45,352 nucleotides of DNA from an uncultured Acidaminococcus sp. GTDB lineage: Bacteria > Bacillota > Negativicutes > Acidaminococcales > Acidaminococcaceae. Where the stretch lies: assembly GCA_900538365.1 (NCBI GenBank), contig UPXT01000014.1, positions 1-45,352 on the forward strand, read 5' to 3'. Each line of letters begins with the position of its first letter. Positions within the stretch are counted from its first letter, which is position 1. The position numbers were made by a program, and so were the translations under genes. Positions 16,987-25,664 of this stretch are shown piece by piece. The notes under the pieces are model-generated. The model ran no database searches, had not been told where the DNA came from, and saw only the letters and a list, made by a program, of their open reading frames with translations.

Positions 16987-17994
16987 TTAATTTTTTTTCT
17001 GCAAGGCTGCCGCAAGGGAGTCTTTGAGTGCCGCCATATAGGCTTCCTGCTTGGCATAGCTTTTTTCTGCCTCAGTCAAGGTCGTCCATTCAAAACAGAT
17101 CTTGTCACCTGGCCTCATCTGGGCAAGACGCGGCAAATCCACTAAGGCAACCTGGCCAATCTTGGCATAGCCGCCTGTCGTCTGCCGATCCGCCATAAGG
17201 ATGATGGGATTGCCGTCAGCCGGAACCTGAATGGCACCAAACGTGACTGGTTCAGAAATAAGATCCCGTTTTTCTTTAAAGGTGAGCTTCACACCTTCGA
17301 GGCGATACCCCATCCGGTCAGCCTGCATCGTAATGGTATAGGGTTCCGTCACAAAGGTTCGCTGACTTTCTTCCGTGAACCAATCGTATTGGAGGCCTTC
17401 CATGATACGAATGGGGCCTTTATTAAAGACAAAGCGGCCATCAATGGACCAAGGAACCGTGACAAAGGAATCCCCTTCCTTGGCACTGCGTTCCATACGT
17501 CCCACAAAAGCTGCCTGATGGGGACCAATGGTCCCAATGGGAAGCTCATCCCCCTTGTCGAGGGGACGGCCCTTGACACCGCCGATTTTAGCCCGCAGAT
17601 AGGTACTCTTGCTTTCCATGACCTGAGGCACGTCAAAACCGCCTGCAACAGAAAGGTAAGCCCGACTGCCAGTCTGGGCAAAGCCAAAGGTCAGGGCAGA
17701 CTCCTTACGGACATAGATAGGCCGATAGCGGGGCACAGGCTTACCGCCCAAAGTTGCTTTCATATCGGCACCAGTGAGGGCAAAAACCAACCCTGCCGGC
17801 AGTACCAGAACCGGCCCGCTCATGGTCATTTCCAAAGCACCTTCACCAGGATCATTCTGGACGAGCAGATTAGAAAGGCGCAGGGACACATCATCCATGG
17901 CTCCACTGACAAGAACACCAAATTTTTGATAGCCGTAACGTCCCAGGTCCTGGAGGGTCGTCAGGGGTCCGCCTTTTTTAACGAGGATTTTCAT
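16987..17994 (-). CDS. pxpC: 5-oxoprolinase subunit C
   Basis: This 335-residue protein of the biotin-carboxylase-like KipA/PxpC family is one of the three subunits of the ATP-dependent bacterial 5-oxoprolinase, which opens pyroglutamate to glutamate. The N-terminus GGPLTTLQDLGRYGYQKFGV and the GAMD stretch at about residues 32-36 are typical. Its ATG overlaps the pxpB stop codon by 4 bases (ATGA), so the subunits are translationally coupled. The older name KipA (sporulation kinase inhibitor partner) derives from Bacillus; enzymatic function is more likely here because pxpA and pxpB are in the same operon. Confidence 0.92.
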   Translation of the reverse strand: MKILVKKGGPLTTLQDLGRYGYQKFGVLVSGAMDDVSLRLSNLLVQNDPGEGALEMTMSGPVLVLPAGLVFALTGADMKATLGGKPVPRYRPIYVRKESALTFGFAQTGSRAYLSVAGGFDVPQVMESKSTYLRAKIGGVKGRPLDKGDELPIGTIGPHQAAFVGRMERSAKEGDSFVTVPWSIDGRFVFNKGPIRIMEGLQYDWFTEESQRTFVTEPYTITMQADRMGYRLEGVKLTFKEKRDLISEPVTFGAIQVPADGNPIILMADRQTTGGYAKIGQVALVDLPRLAQMRPGDKICFEWTTLTEAEKSYAKQEAYMAALKDSLAAALQKKN

Positions 17995-18764
17995 TGCGGC
18001 CGGCCTCCTTCCTCTTTCGCCTTAAGTTCTTTATATTCTTCCGGCGTAATGGCATAAAATTCTATGCGGTCCCCCGCTTCAAGCATGCTCGGATGAGCTA
18101 AGTCGTAGGGACGGAAGAGGTCCAGCGGGGTACGGCCAATGAGCTGCCACCCGCCCGGCGTTTCAAGGGGATAGGCGCCTGTCTGGGAACCGGCAATCCC
18201 TACGGAGCCAGCAGGGATGACAAGACGCGGTGTGTCCCGCCGCGGCGTTGCAATTTCCGGCGGCAGGCCGCCTACATAGGGAAATCCCGGGGCAAACCCA
18301 ATCATATAGACCAGATAGTCTCCCTTGGTATGGATGGAGACCACTTCTTCCGGCGTCATCTTATGATACTCGGCCACATATTCTAGGTCAGGTCCATATT
18401 CTCCGCCGTAGCAGACAGGAATGCGGACCTTTTCCCGCACTGATGCTTCGGCCAAGCGCAGATTCTTCAAGAGAGCCTCTACACAGGCCTTGGCTTCGCG
18501 ATAGCCTTTAGAAAGGCGGCTGTCCTCGGCAAGATGACTCGTGCGCGATAGGATCAATGGATCATAAAAGACCGTGACCCCCGTATAGGACGCTTCCACT
18601 TCCCGAAGGCCTGGAAAGGGATGTTCCTTTAAAGCCTCCACGAGGGCACTGGCGCAGCGTAGGATCTCAGGATGGATGGCATCGCCAAAACTGACCATGA
18701 ACGCGGCCTCCCCAATAGGTTGGAAACGGGGATGACAAGCAAGTTCTTTCGCATCATATTCCAT
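17991..18764 (-). CDS. pxpB: 5-oxoprolinase subunit B
   Basis: This 257-residue KipI/PxpB-family protein pairs with PxpC to form the ATP-using part of 5-oxoprolinase. Recognisable motifs are AFMVSFGD near residue 25, IGFAPGFPYVGGLP at about 153-166, and PAGSVGIAGSQTGAYPLETPGGW at about 180-205. The N-terminus is slightly extended relative to E. coli YbgJ. The ATG follows AAGGAGG and lies 12 bases after the transporter gene. It is third in the pxpA - transporter - pxpB - pxpC operon. Confidence 0.92.
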   Translation of the reverse strand: MEYDAKELACHPRFQPIGEAAFMVSFGDAIHPEILRCASALVEALKEHPFPGLREVEASYTGVTVFYDPLILSRTSHLAEDSRLSKGYREAKACVEALLKNLRLAEASVREKVRIPVCYGGEYGPDLEYVAEYHKMTPEEVVSIHTKGDYLVYMIGFAPGFPYVGGLPPEIATPRRDTPRLVIPAGSVGIAGSQTGAYPLETPGGWQLIGRTPLDLFRPYDLAHPSMLEAGDRIEFYAITPEEYKELKAKEEGGRPQ

Positions 18765-18776
18765 GAAGATTCCTCC

Positions 18777-19964
18777 TTACCCCAACACTTTTGGCAGCAT
18801 CTTCATGACGGTCTGTCCTGCCATGTAGAGCATGACCAGGAAAACGCCCCAGCCAGCATAGAACAGGAACGAGGAATGCTGGTAGCTTCCCACGATGGAC
18901 TTTTTCCGTGCCGCAAGGAGCAGGGCCCCAAGCACAATCGGAAGGATCAAGCCATTGAGCGCGCCAACCACGACAAGGACCGTGACCGGGCGGCCAATAA
19001 ACGAGAAGATGAAGGACGAAAATATGATAAAGGCAATGATAAGATAGCGATGGTATTTTTCAAGGACAGGGCTGAAGGTCCGGATAAAGGACACGGATGT
19101 ATAGGCACAGCCTACAACGGAGGTAATGGCGGCTGACCACATGACAATCCCAAAGATCTTGTAGCCCACATCTCCCACTGCCAGCTGGAAGACAGAAGCA
19201 GGCGGATTCTTCGGATCAAGGGTCAGTCCCTGGGCAATGACGCCCAAGGCAGCCAAAAAGAGCAGGATGCGCATAAGGCTCGTGATTCCGATGCCCATGA
19301 GGGAGCTGCGGTTGACCTGGTCCAGGTTTTCTTCACCGGAAATCCCTGCATCAAGAAGACGGTGGCCGCCGGCAAAGGTGATATAGCCGCCGACACTGCC
19401 GCCAACAAGGGTTACAATACTCATGACGTCAATCTTTTCCGGCATGAAGGTATTGGAAAGGGCAAGACCGATAGGCGGGTGGCTCGTAAAAGCCACATAG
19501 ATGGTAAGGAGTACCATCAGACCGCCAACAATCTGGGCAAAACGGTCCATGAGGCGTCCCGCTTCCTTGTTCAGGAAGATAAAAACAGCAATGACTGTAC
19601 TGATGAGAGCACCCGCAACAGGGGAAATCCCAAAAAGGACATTCATGCCAAGACCGGCACCGCCGATATTGCCGATGTTGAAGGCAAGTCCGCCGGCAAC
19701 GACAAGGGCCGAGACAAAATAGCCAAGGCCCGGCATGACCGCATTGGCAATGTCCTGGCCTGGCTTTTTAGATACGGCGATGATGCGCCACACATTGAGC
19801 TGGGTGATGGCATGGATCAAGATGGTCACAAGGATGACAAAGCCAAAACTCCCCTTGAGCTGACTTGTAAAAACCGTTGTCTGCGTGAGAAAGCCCGGCC
19901 CAATGGCACTGGTTGCCATGAGGAAGGCGGCGCCCAACAGGACGCTGAGATTGGATTCTTTCAT
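18777..19964 (-). CDS. NRAMP-related transporter of the 5-oxoprolinase operon (YcsG-like)
   Basis: This 395-residue membrane protein has about 11 hydrophobic segments and belongs to the NRAMP superfamily branch found beside 5-oxoprolinase genes (YcsG in Bacillus). The metal-binding residues of true NRAMP transporters are absent: the DPGN motif of helix 1 is replaced by IGPGF, and the MPH motif of helix 6 is replaced by a glycine-rich ITFAGGH. It is therefore unlikely to move Mn2+ or Fe2+ in the usual way. Its place between pxpA and pxpB suggests uptake of 5-oxoproline or a related substrate, which is an inference from context. The ATG has AAAGGAG upstream. Confidence 0.85.
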   Translation of the reverse strand: MKESNLSVLLGAAFLMATSAIGPGFLTQTTVFTSQLKGSFGFVILVTILIHAITQLNVWRIIAVSKKPGQDIANAVMPGLGYFVSALVVAGGLAFNIGNIGGAGLGMNVLFGISPVAGALISTVIAVFIFLNKEAGRLMDRFAQIVGGLMVLLTIYVAFTSHPPIGLALSNTFMPEKIDVMSIVTLVGGSVGGYITFAGGHRLLDAGISGEENLDQVNRSSLMGIGITSLMRILLFLAALGVIAQGLTLDPKNPPASVFQLAVGDVGYKIFGIVMWSAAITSVVGCAYTSVSFIRTFSPVLEKYHRYLIIAFIIFSSFIFSFIGRPVTVLVVVGALNGLILPIVLGALLLAARKKSIVGSYQHSSFLFYAGWGVFLVMLYMAGQTVMKMLPKVLG

Positions 19965-20032
19965 ATTGGTTGCTCCTTTTCAGCTAATGTTCCAAATCAA
20001 GGATCGAATCAGGAAGGACCCAAGCCCCCAGC

Positions 20033-20800
20033 TTACCGCAAAAACGAACCAGCGGGAGCAATCTCCACACCTTTTTCCGAAAGGGCCTTACGAATCTTCT
20101 GGACAAAGAGCAGAGCTTTCGGGCCATCACCATGAACACAGATGGAGTCGGCCTTGATAGGAATGACCTTACCAGACAGGCAGGTCACCTTATGGTCAAG
20201 GACCATGGACAGCACCTGGGCGATGGACGCGTCTTCATCAGTAATCATCGCACCTGGTTTGGACCGAGGCGTCAGCGTGCCGTCTTCCTGGTAGCTCCGG
20301 TCGGCAAAGACTTCCGCGGCCGTAAGCAGGCCAATTTTTTCAGCCGCCTTGATACTTTCCGTTCCTGGCTGGGCAAAAAGAATCAGGTCCTTATCGACAT
20401 CATAGACAGCCTGGGCAATGGCCTCTGCTAAGGCAGCATCCTTGGCCGCCATATTGTACATGGCTCCATGGGGTTTGACATGCTGCAGCCGTCCACCAGC
20501 AGCCTTGGCAAAAGCAGCCAAGGCGCCCACTTGGTAAACCACCATGGCGTAGACGTCCTTGGGACTGACAGCCATGGTCCTACGGCCGAAGCCGACAAGG
20601 TCGGGATAGCCGGGATGAGCCCCTAATCCGACCCCATTTTCATGGGCGAGGGCAATGGTTTTCTGCATGACCGACGGATCGCCGGCATGAAAACCACAGG
20701 CAATATTGGCACTTGTAACCAGGGGAATGACCTCTTTATCCATACCAATCGTATAAGCGCCAAAACTTTCACCAAGATCAGAGTTCAAATCAACCTTCAT
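20033..20800 (-). CDS. pxpA: 5-oxoprolinase subunit A
   Basis: This 255-residue LamB/YcsF-family protein is the hydrolase-fold subunit of 5-oxoprolinase. Its N-terminus is highly characteristic: KVDLNSDLGESFGAY followed by SANIACGFHAGDP at about residues 30-42, then HPGYPDLVGFGRR at about 61-73. Length is normal. The ATG has GGGAGGTG 7 bases upstream. It is the first gene of the operon. The product glutamate can feed fermentation or the obg-proB-proA route encoded nearby. Confidence 0.95.
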   Translation of the reverse strand: MKVDLNSDLGESFGAYTIGMDKEVIPLVTSANIACGFHAGDPSVMQKTIALAHENGVGLGAHPGYPDLVGFGRRTMAVSPKDVYAMVVYQVGALAAFAKAAGGRLQHVKPHGAMYNMAAKDAALAEAIAQAVYDVDKDLILFAQPGTESIKAAEKIGLLTAAEVFADRSYQEDGTLTPRSKPGAMITDEDASIAQVLSMVLDHKVTCLSGKVIPIKADSICVHGDGPKALLFVQKIRKALSEKGVEIAPAGSFLR

Positions 20801-20971
20801 GTAACTGCACCTCCCAAAAATAACAACTCAACCACTCGGACAGTCCCTTTAAAAGTGGTCCTCTCCCTGCGAAATTTTTTTCGCACCATTTATTTTACCA
20901 CGCTAATACGGAACTGTTCTAAATCGACTTCTTTATTATACGGTATCGCCGATTCTTTTGCCTAGGAATTC
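20801..20971 (-). promoter_or_regulatory. pxpA upstream region
   Basis: These bases upstream of pxpA are AT-rich and must hold its promoter. TAAAAT (about 20893-20898) and TATAAT (about 20934-20939) lie on the minus strand, but neither has a good -35 partner, so I cannot assign the start site. No riboswitch or clear operator is visible. Confidence 0.3.
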
Positions 20972-21002
20972 AAAAAAATCCATTCCCTGAAAGGAATGGA
21001 TT
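20972..21002 (-). terminator. Terminator of the MacAB-type operon
   Basis: AATCCATTCC pairs with GGAATGGATT around a 6-base loop and is followed on the minus strand by T7. It lies about 100 bases beyond the small ORF at 21103-21267. This placement suggests that the ORF is inside the transcript rather than past its end. Confidence 0.78.
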
Positions 21003-21102
21003 GAGAAAACTGTCAATTTCTATACAATTTATTGGAATTTTTTCACCTTTTCCGCAGGCAGTGCGAAAAGGGCTTTTTCCAGCCCCGCTTGCAGGAACAG
21101 AT

Positions 21103-21267
21103 TCAGTAGCCCAAAAAACGGACAACAAAATAATAAATAACCGCAAGGATTACAAAATAACAAAAAGCCCTGCCACGGTCCTTTAAATCAAAACGGGTCT
21201 TTGGTGTGTGGAGAAAAGCCCAGAAACCGCGGGCTTTTTCCATAAAGGTCGATTCTTTTTTATTCAT
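21103..21267 (-). CDS. Possible small single-span membrane protein after the MacB-type gene
   Basis: A 54-residue frame starts at an ATG overlapping the last 8 bases of the permease gene. It begins MNKKESTF, is basic in its middle (HTPKTRFDLKDRGRAF), and ends in a hydrophobic segment of about 18 residues (CYFVILAVIYYFVVRFLG) that would span the membrane once. There is no separate ribosome site, so translation would depend on coupling to the upstream gene. A weak hairpin (21214-21238) lies inside it and the strong terminator lies beyond it. I recognise no family. It may be an accessory subunit of the exporter or a chance frame. Confidence 0.4.
   Translation of the reverse strand: MNKKESTFMEKARGFWAFLHTPKTRFDLKDRGRAFCYFVILAVIYYFVVRFLGY
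21214..21238 (-). terminator. Weak hairpin inside the small ORF
   Basis: AAAAGCCC pairs with GGGCTTTT around a 9-base loop, with a T-run on either strand. It could end part of the transcripts before the small ORF is completed. The stronger hairpin at 20972-21002 is the better candidate for the operon end. Confidence 0.35.
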
Positions 21268-22474
21268 AACGAAGCGCGTCAATCGGGTCAAGAAGCGCCG
21301 CTTTCTTGGCAGGATAAAGGCCAAAGAAAAGGCCAATTCCAACAGAAAAGACGACTGAGATAATGGTTGCAAGGACCGAAATGACAACCGGCCAGCCAAT
21401 GATCCGTGCGGCAATGACGGAGACGATTGTGCCCAAGATCATACCCGTCGTTCCGCCTGTAACACCAATGACCATGGATTCAACAAGGAACTGAAGCAAG
21501 ATATCATGGTAAGTGGCTCCAAGGGCCTTTCGGATACCAATTTCCCGCGTCCGTTCCGTTACAGAAACAAGCATGATATTCATGATGCCGATGCCGCCGA
21601 CAAGAAGACTGATGGCCGCGATGATGGCCAGAAGCAAGGTAATGGACCCCGTCGTTTCCTGGGCGGTCTTGATGATTTCCGCCAGATTCCGAACACTGAA
21701 GTCATCATCTTCGCCCGTGCGGATCTTATGGCGCTGCCGCAGCAACGTGACTACATCGGATTGGACCTGTTCGATTGTATTTTCATTCTCGCACTGGATC
21801 GTGATATTGCGGATATAGGTAATGCCCATCAGACGCTGCATAGCCGTGGTGAGCGGAACAAACACCACATCATCCTGATCCTGCCCCATAGAGGACTGCC
21901 CTTTGCTGTTGAGGACACCGACAACCCTAAAGGGAGCCTTATTGATACGGACGGTTTTCCCCACAGGATCACCTTCAGGAAAAAGATTGTCCGCAACGGT
22001 CTGTCCAATGACACAGACCCTGTCACGGCTTGTCATTTCCTTTTCCGTATACATACGGCCTGTCTTGATGGTATAGTTCCGGATATCAATGATATTGGGC
22101 GTCATGCCCTGGACCTGTGTATTCCAGTTTTGGTTGCCTGCAACAAGCTGGTAGCTGCTCTGCACGCCAGGTGCCACATATTTGATGCCATCGACGTTCT
22201 TTTCAATGGCCTTGGCATCGTCATAGGTCAAATGTGCCCCGCTGCCGCTGGCAATCCGCTGTCCATTGGCTGTACGGCCGCCGCTCATGACAATGAGCAG
22301 GTTGCTTCCCATGCTGGAGATGTTTTCCTTGACTTTTTCCTGCATGCCAAGGCCCAAGGAAACCATGGCAATGACGGCGCCAACACCGATGATGATGCCC
22401 AACATGGTAAGGAAAGTCCGGAGTTTATTGGAAAGCATGCCTTCGAAGGCCATCTTGATGCATTCCTTCAGCAT
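21260..22474 (-). CDS. MacB-type ABC transporter permease
   Basis: This 404-residue protein has an N-terminal transmembrane helix (about residues 20-42), a large extracytoplasmic MacB core domain (about 45-275) and three C-terminal helices of the FtsX fold, including the ITLLLAIIAAISLLVGGIGIMNIMLVSV segment and the ERTREIGIRKALGA cytoplasmic loop that engages the ATPase. In E. coli MacB the ATPase is fused; here it is the separate upstream gene. I chose the ATG at 22474, with GGAGGG 6 bases upstream, over an ATG 36 bases earlier inside the ATPase gene. It acts with the adaptor and an outer-membrane channel to export peptides, lipids or drugs; the cargo is unknown. Confidence 0.9.
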   Translation of the reverse strand: MLKECIKMAFEGMLSNKLRTFLTMLGIIIGVGAVIAMVSLGLGMQEKVKENISSMGSNLLIVMSGGRTANGQRIASGSGAHLTYDDAKAIEKNVDGIKYVAPGVQSSYQLVAGNQNWNTQVQGMTPNIIDIRNYTIKTGRMYTEKEMTSRDRVCVIGQTVADNLFPEGDPVGKTVRINKAPFRVVGVLNSKGQSSMGQDQDDVVFVPLTTAMQRLMGITYIRNITIQCENENTIEQVQSDVVTLLRQRHKIRTGEDDDFSVRNLAEIIKTAQETTGSITLLLAIIAAISLLVGGIGIMNIMLVSVTERTREIGIRKALGATYHDILLQFLVESMVIGVTGGTTGMILGTIVSVIAARIIGWPVVISVLATIISVVFSVGIGLFFGLYPAKKAALLDPIDALRYE

Positions 22475-22475
22475 A

Positions 22476-23159
22476 TCATTCCCTCCGTTCATCCTTGATG
22501 AGCTGCCCATCCCGGATGGTCAGGATGCGCTGCGTCATATCCGCCAGTTCCGGTTCATGAGTGACCATGATGACAGTCTTGCCCATATGGTTCAGTTTTT
22601 CAAAGATATCAATGATTTCCAAGGTTGATTTGGTATCAAGGTTCCCTGTCGGTTCGTCGGCCATGATAATGGCCGGATCATTGATGAGCGCCCGCGCAAT
22701 GGCGACACGCTGACGCTGCCCGCCGCTCATCTCATTAGGTTTATGGTAAAGCCGTGCGCCCAGCCCCACTTCCTTGAGGGCCTTTTCCGCCCGCTCGGTC
22801 CGCTCCTTAAGGTCTACCCCAGCATAGATCAGAGGAAGGGCCACATTGTCAACAGCCGACAGGCGGGACAGAAGGTTGAAGCTCTGGAACACAAAACCGA
22901 TGCGGGCATTGCGCGTATGGGCCAGTTCATCATCCGTATAGCGAGCAATATTCTTGCCTTCGAGAATATATTCCCCAGATGTCGGACGATCAAGACAGCC
23001 CAAGACATTCATCAGCGTTGATTTCCCACTTCCCGAAGGGCCCACGATGGAGGTAAATTTTCCCATTTCAAAACTGACGGTGAGATGATTCAGGGCATAG
23101 ACCGTCGCATCCCCCATCGCATAACTTTTTACAATATCCTTTAGTTCAATGACGTTCAT
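22476..23159 (-). CDS. MacB/LolD-type ABC transporter ATPase
   Basis: This 227-residue cytoplasmic ATPase has all core motifs: Walker A GPSGSGKS (about residue 40), Q-loop in GFVFQSFNLL, signature MSGGQRQRVAIARAL, Walker B IIMADEPTGNLD and the switch His in VTHEPE. These are typical of the MacB/LolD/FtsE group. It lies between the adaptor and the permease, one base before the permease start, and powers the mechanotransmission cycle of that permease. Confidence 0.95.
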   Translation of the reverse strand: MNVIELKDIVKSYAMGDATVYALNHLTVSFEMGKFTSIVGPSGSGKSTLMNVLGCLDRPTSGEYILEGKNIARYTDDELAHTRNARIGFVFQSFNLLSRLSAVDNVALPLIYAGVDLKERTERAEKALKEVGLGARLYHKPNEMSGGQRQRVAIARALINDPAIIMADEPTGNLDTKSTLEIIDIFEKLNHMGKTVIMVTHEPELADMTQRILTIRDGQLIKDERRE

Positions 23160-23180
23160 GGATGTGCTTTCCTCCCTTCT

Positions 23181-24245
23181 TTAAATGGGAGGACCTCCGC
23201 GCTGCTGCGTCTTAACGGTCACGGTCTTGACTTCAAGGGCATCTCCCTCTTCTAGGTCACCGCTCACAGCAATCCGGTCTTCACCCTGCATAAGGACCTT
23301 GACATCCACTTCCCTTGTCGTGCCTGACGCCCGATCAAGGACCTTCACATACTTTCGTTCCCCGCTGGTAAAAAGACATTTGGAGGAAATGGAAAGGGCA
23401 TCATCCACTTTCCCGATGATGACATTTGCCCGTGCCGTCATGGTCGGAAGGAGCTTGTTGTCCACATTGTTAACATCGACATAGCAAGTATAATAATTGA
23501 CATTGTTGGTTGTCGTCGCACTCCGACTGATGAGGGAAATGATTCCCTTGAACGTTTCATCAGGATAGGCATCAACAGTAAATTCAACCGTCTGGCCGTC
23601 CTTTATCTGGCCAATATCGGATTCATCGACCATGAGCTCAATCTGCATCTTATCCAAAGTCGCCACATTCATGATGACCTGCGGCGTCGAAACACCGGGC
23701 GATACCGTCTGCCCTACAGGAGTCGGTTTGCCAATGACATACCCGTCAATCGGGGACGTGATAATCGTGTCGTTGGTATTTGAAACAGCCTGTTCATAGT
23801 CTGCCTTGGCATAATCATAATTGGCCTTGGCCGTATCAAAAACGCTCTGGGAAATGGCGCCTTCCTCAAGGAGCTGCGCATCCCGCCGATAAGTTGCTTC
23901 CCGGTCTGACAAAGTGGCTTCTTTCATCGCCTGGGTCTTCATCAGGGACGTATCATCAAGTTTCAAGAGCGGCTGCCCTGCCGTCACATGCTGATTTTCC
24001 TTGACATAGACCGCAATGATACGGCCCGTAATCTTAGAGTTGATTTCAACATTGTCCTGAGCACTCAGCGCTCCCGTAGCCGAAACGGTCTGGCGCACCG
24101 TTTCCCGGGTCACCGTATCCGTACGGATCTGTGCCAAAGCCTCCTTGGCTTTCTTGTCCTTGTACCAAAGGCCGCCAGCTGCCGCTGCTGCCAAAAGAAC
24201 GGTCAAGAAGCCAATAAGGATGCGATGTTTCTTCAAAAAAAACAC
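23181..24245 (-). CDS. MacA-type periplasmic adaptor (membrane fusion protein)
   Basis: This 354-residue protein is anchored by an N-terminal helix (about residues 8-25). It continues with a lipoyl/barrel-sandwich half (EINSKITGRIIAVYVKENQHV), a short alpha-helical hairpin (about 95-150), the second lipoyl half (SPIDGYVIGKPTPVGQ), a beta-barrel and a membrane-proximal domain. The start is a GTG at 24245 with GAGGTGGGG 6 bases upstream; an ATG further upstream would add 28 residues without a ribosome site. MacA-type adaptors connect MacB permeases to a TolC-like outer-membrane channel, consistent with a diderm cell. No TolC gene lies in the window. Confidence 0.9.
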   Translation of the reverse strand: MFFLKKHRILIGFLTVLLAAAAAGGLWYKDKKAKEALAQIRTDTVTRETVRQTVSATGALSAQDNVEINSKITGRIIAVYVKENQHVTAGQPLLKLDDTSLMKTQAMKEATLSDREATYRRDAQLLEEGAISQSVFDTAKANYDYAKADYEQAVSNTNDTIITSPIDGYVIGKPTPVGQTVSPGVSTPQVIMNVATLDKMQIELMVDESDIGQIKDGQTVEFTVDAYPDETFKGIISLISRSATTTNNVNYYTCYVDVNNVDNKLLPTMTARANVIIGKVDDALSISSKCLFTSGERKYVKVLDRASGTTREVDVKVLMQGEDRIAVSGDLEEGDALEVKTVTVKTQQRGGPPI

Positions 24246-24353
24246 GTTATTCCCCACCTCATTTACTGTAAGCGGAAGAAACCCTTGGACCCAAGCTCCT
24301 CCCGGCAGGAAAAAGGTCCTGCTCCCCACTCTGCATACTGGGCTTATGATAAC

Positions 24354-24382
24354 AATCCTTCATGAAGAAATCATGAAGGATT
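24354..24382. repeat. 12-bp hairpin between proA and the adaptor gene
   Basis: AATCCTTCATGA and its exact complement flank a 5-base loop. T-runs are short on both strands, so it may be a weak proA-side terminator, or a dyad operator for the leftward adaptor operon whose start lies downstream. Sequence alone does not decide between them. Confidence 0.5.
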
Positions 24383-24395
24383 TTAAAAGATTCCG

Positions 24396-25652
24396 TTACG
24401 AACGGATCTGTCCATTGCCGCAGATCAGGTATTTGGTTGTCGTCAGTTCCGGCAGGGCCATCGGGCCGCGGGCATGGAGTTTCTGCGTACTGATGCCGAT
24501 TTCCGCGCCAAACCCGAATTGAAAGCCGTCCGTAAACCGCGTCGAGGCATTCACGTAGACGCAGGCCGCATCGACCACTTGCTGGAAGCGACGGGCCGTT
24601 TCGTAATCGTCTGTCACAATGGCTTCAGAGTGCCCCGTCCCATAACGGCGAATATGGGCAACCGCTTCTTCCATGGAATCAACGATCCGGATGCTCAGCC
24701 GCAGGTCATTGTATTCCGTGGCCCAATCTTCATCGGCAGCGGGGATCATACTTTTTTCATAGGCCAGGGCCCGTTCATCTCCAATCATCGTCACATGAGC
24801 CTTCTGATAGGCTTCCACCATGGCCGGCATAAAGGCATCCGCAATTTCTTTATGGACAAGGAGCGTTTCCATGGAATTGCATGTACTAGGCCGATTGACC
24901 TTGGCATTGAGGGCAATGGAAACGGCCATGGCCACATCGGCCTTTTTATCCACATAGGTATGGCATACGCCGGATCCGGTTTCGATAACAGGCACCGAGG
25001 CGCCGCTGACAACCGCGCGGATAAGTCCTGCACCGCCGCGGGGAATGACCACATCAACAAGACCATCGAGATGAATCAGTTCCGTGACCGCTTCCCGCTC
25101 TGGAATATTGATAAACTGGACGGCGCCTTCGGGAAGACCGGCCTTGCGCCCTGCTGCAATCAAGGCATCGCTTACAGCCTTATTGGAATGGAGTGCTTCC
25201 CGGCCCCCCTTCAAGATTACGGCATTGCCGCTTTTCACGCAGAGCGCGATGGCATCGGCCGTCACATTGGGGCGGGCTTCATAGATGATGCCAATCAGTC
25301 CCAAGGGGACGGTGACCTTTGTTATCGTAAGGCCATTGGAAAGCGTCCGTCCGCTCAGGACTTTTCCTACGGGATCCTCAAGGTCTGCAACCTGCCGGAT
25401 GCCTTCGGCCATCTGGGCCAGCCGCTCATGAGTGAGCAGCAGCCGATCCAGGAAGGAATCCTTGAGCCCGCCTTGACGTCCATTTTCCATATCAATGGCA
25501 TTGGCATCAAGGATTGCCTTTTCTTCTGTCAAGAGTCCTTCAGCCATGGCAAGAAGAATCTTATTTTTCACATCTGCACGCAAAAGGCCAAGGGCAACAG
25601 AAGCCTCTTTCGCCCCTTCGGCCTGCTCCCGGACCATTCCCTGTTCGTACAT
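24396..25652 (-). CDS. proA: Gamma-glutamyl phosphate reductase
   Basis: This 418-residue NADPH-dependent enzyme makes glutamate-5-semialdehyde, the second step of proline synthesis. The catalytic cysteine sits in ETGSGVCHTYVD at about residues 226-237, and VPLGLIGIIYEARPNVT at about 113-129 is a family signature. I place the start at the ATG at 25652, with AAGGAGG 7 bases upstream; an ATG 6 bases earlier would abut that site. It is the last gene of obg-proB-proA. Confidence 0.95.
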   Translation of the reverse strand: MYEQGMVREQAEGAKEASVALGLLRADVKNKILLAMAEGLLTEEKAILDANAIDMENGRQGGLKDSFLDRLLLTHERLAQMAEGIRQVADLEDPVGKVLSGRTLSNGLTITKVTVPLGLIGIIYEARPNVTADAIALCVKSGNAVILKGGREALHSNKAVSDALIAAGRKAGLPEGAVQFINIPEREAVTELIHLDGLVDVVIPRGGAGLIRAVVSGASVPVIETGSGVCHTYVDKKADVAMAVSIALNAKVNRPSTCNSMETLLVHKEIADAFMPAMVEAYQKAHVTMIGDERALAYEKSMIPAADEDWATEYNDLRLSIRIVDSMEEAVAHIRRYGTGHSEAIVTDDYETARRFQQVVDAACVYVNASTRFTDGFQFGFGAEIGISTQKLHARGPMALPELTTTKYLICGNGQIRS

Positions 25653-25664
25653 GATCATGCCTCC

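Noticed and set aside
18777..19964. Manganese/iron NRAMP transporter (MntH) assignment
   Set aside because: The DPGN and MPH metal-site motifs are missing, and the gene is embedded in a 5-oxoprolinase operon.
21214..21238. Main terminator of the MacAB-type operon
   Set aside because: The stem is short (8 bp). A better hairpin with T7 lies at 20972-21002, beyond the small ORF.
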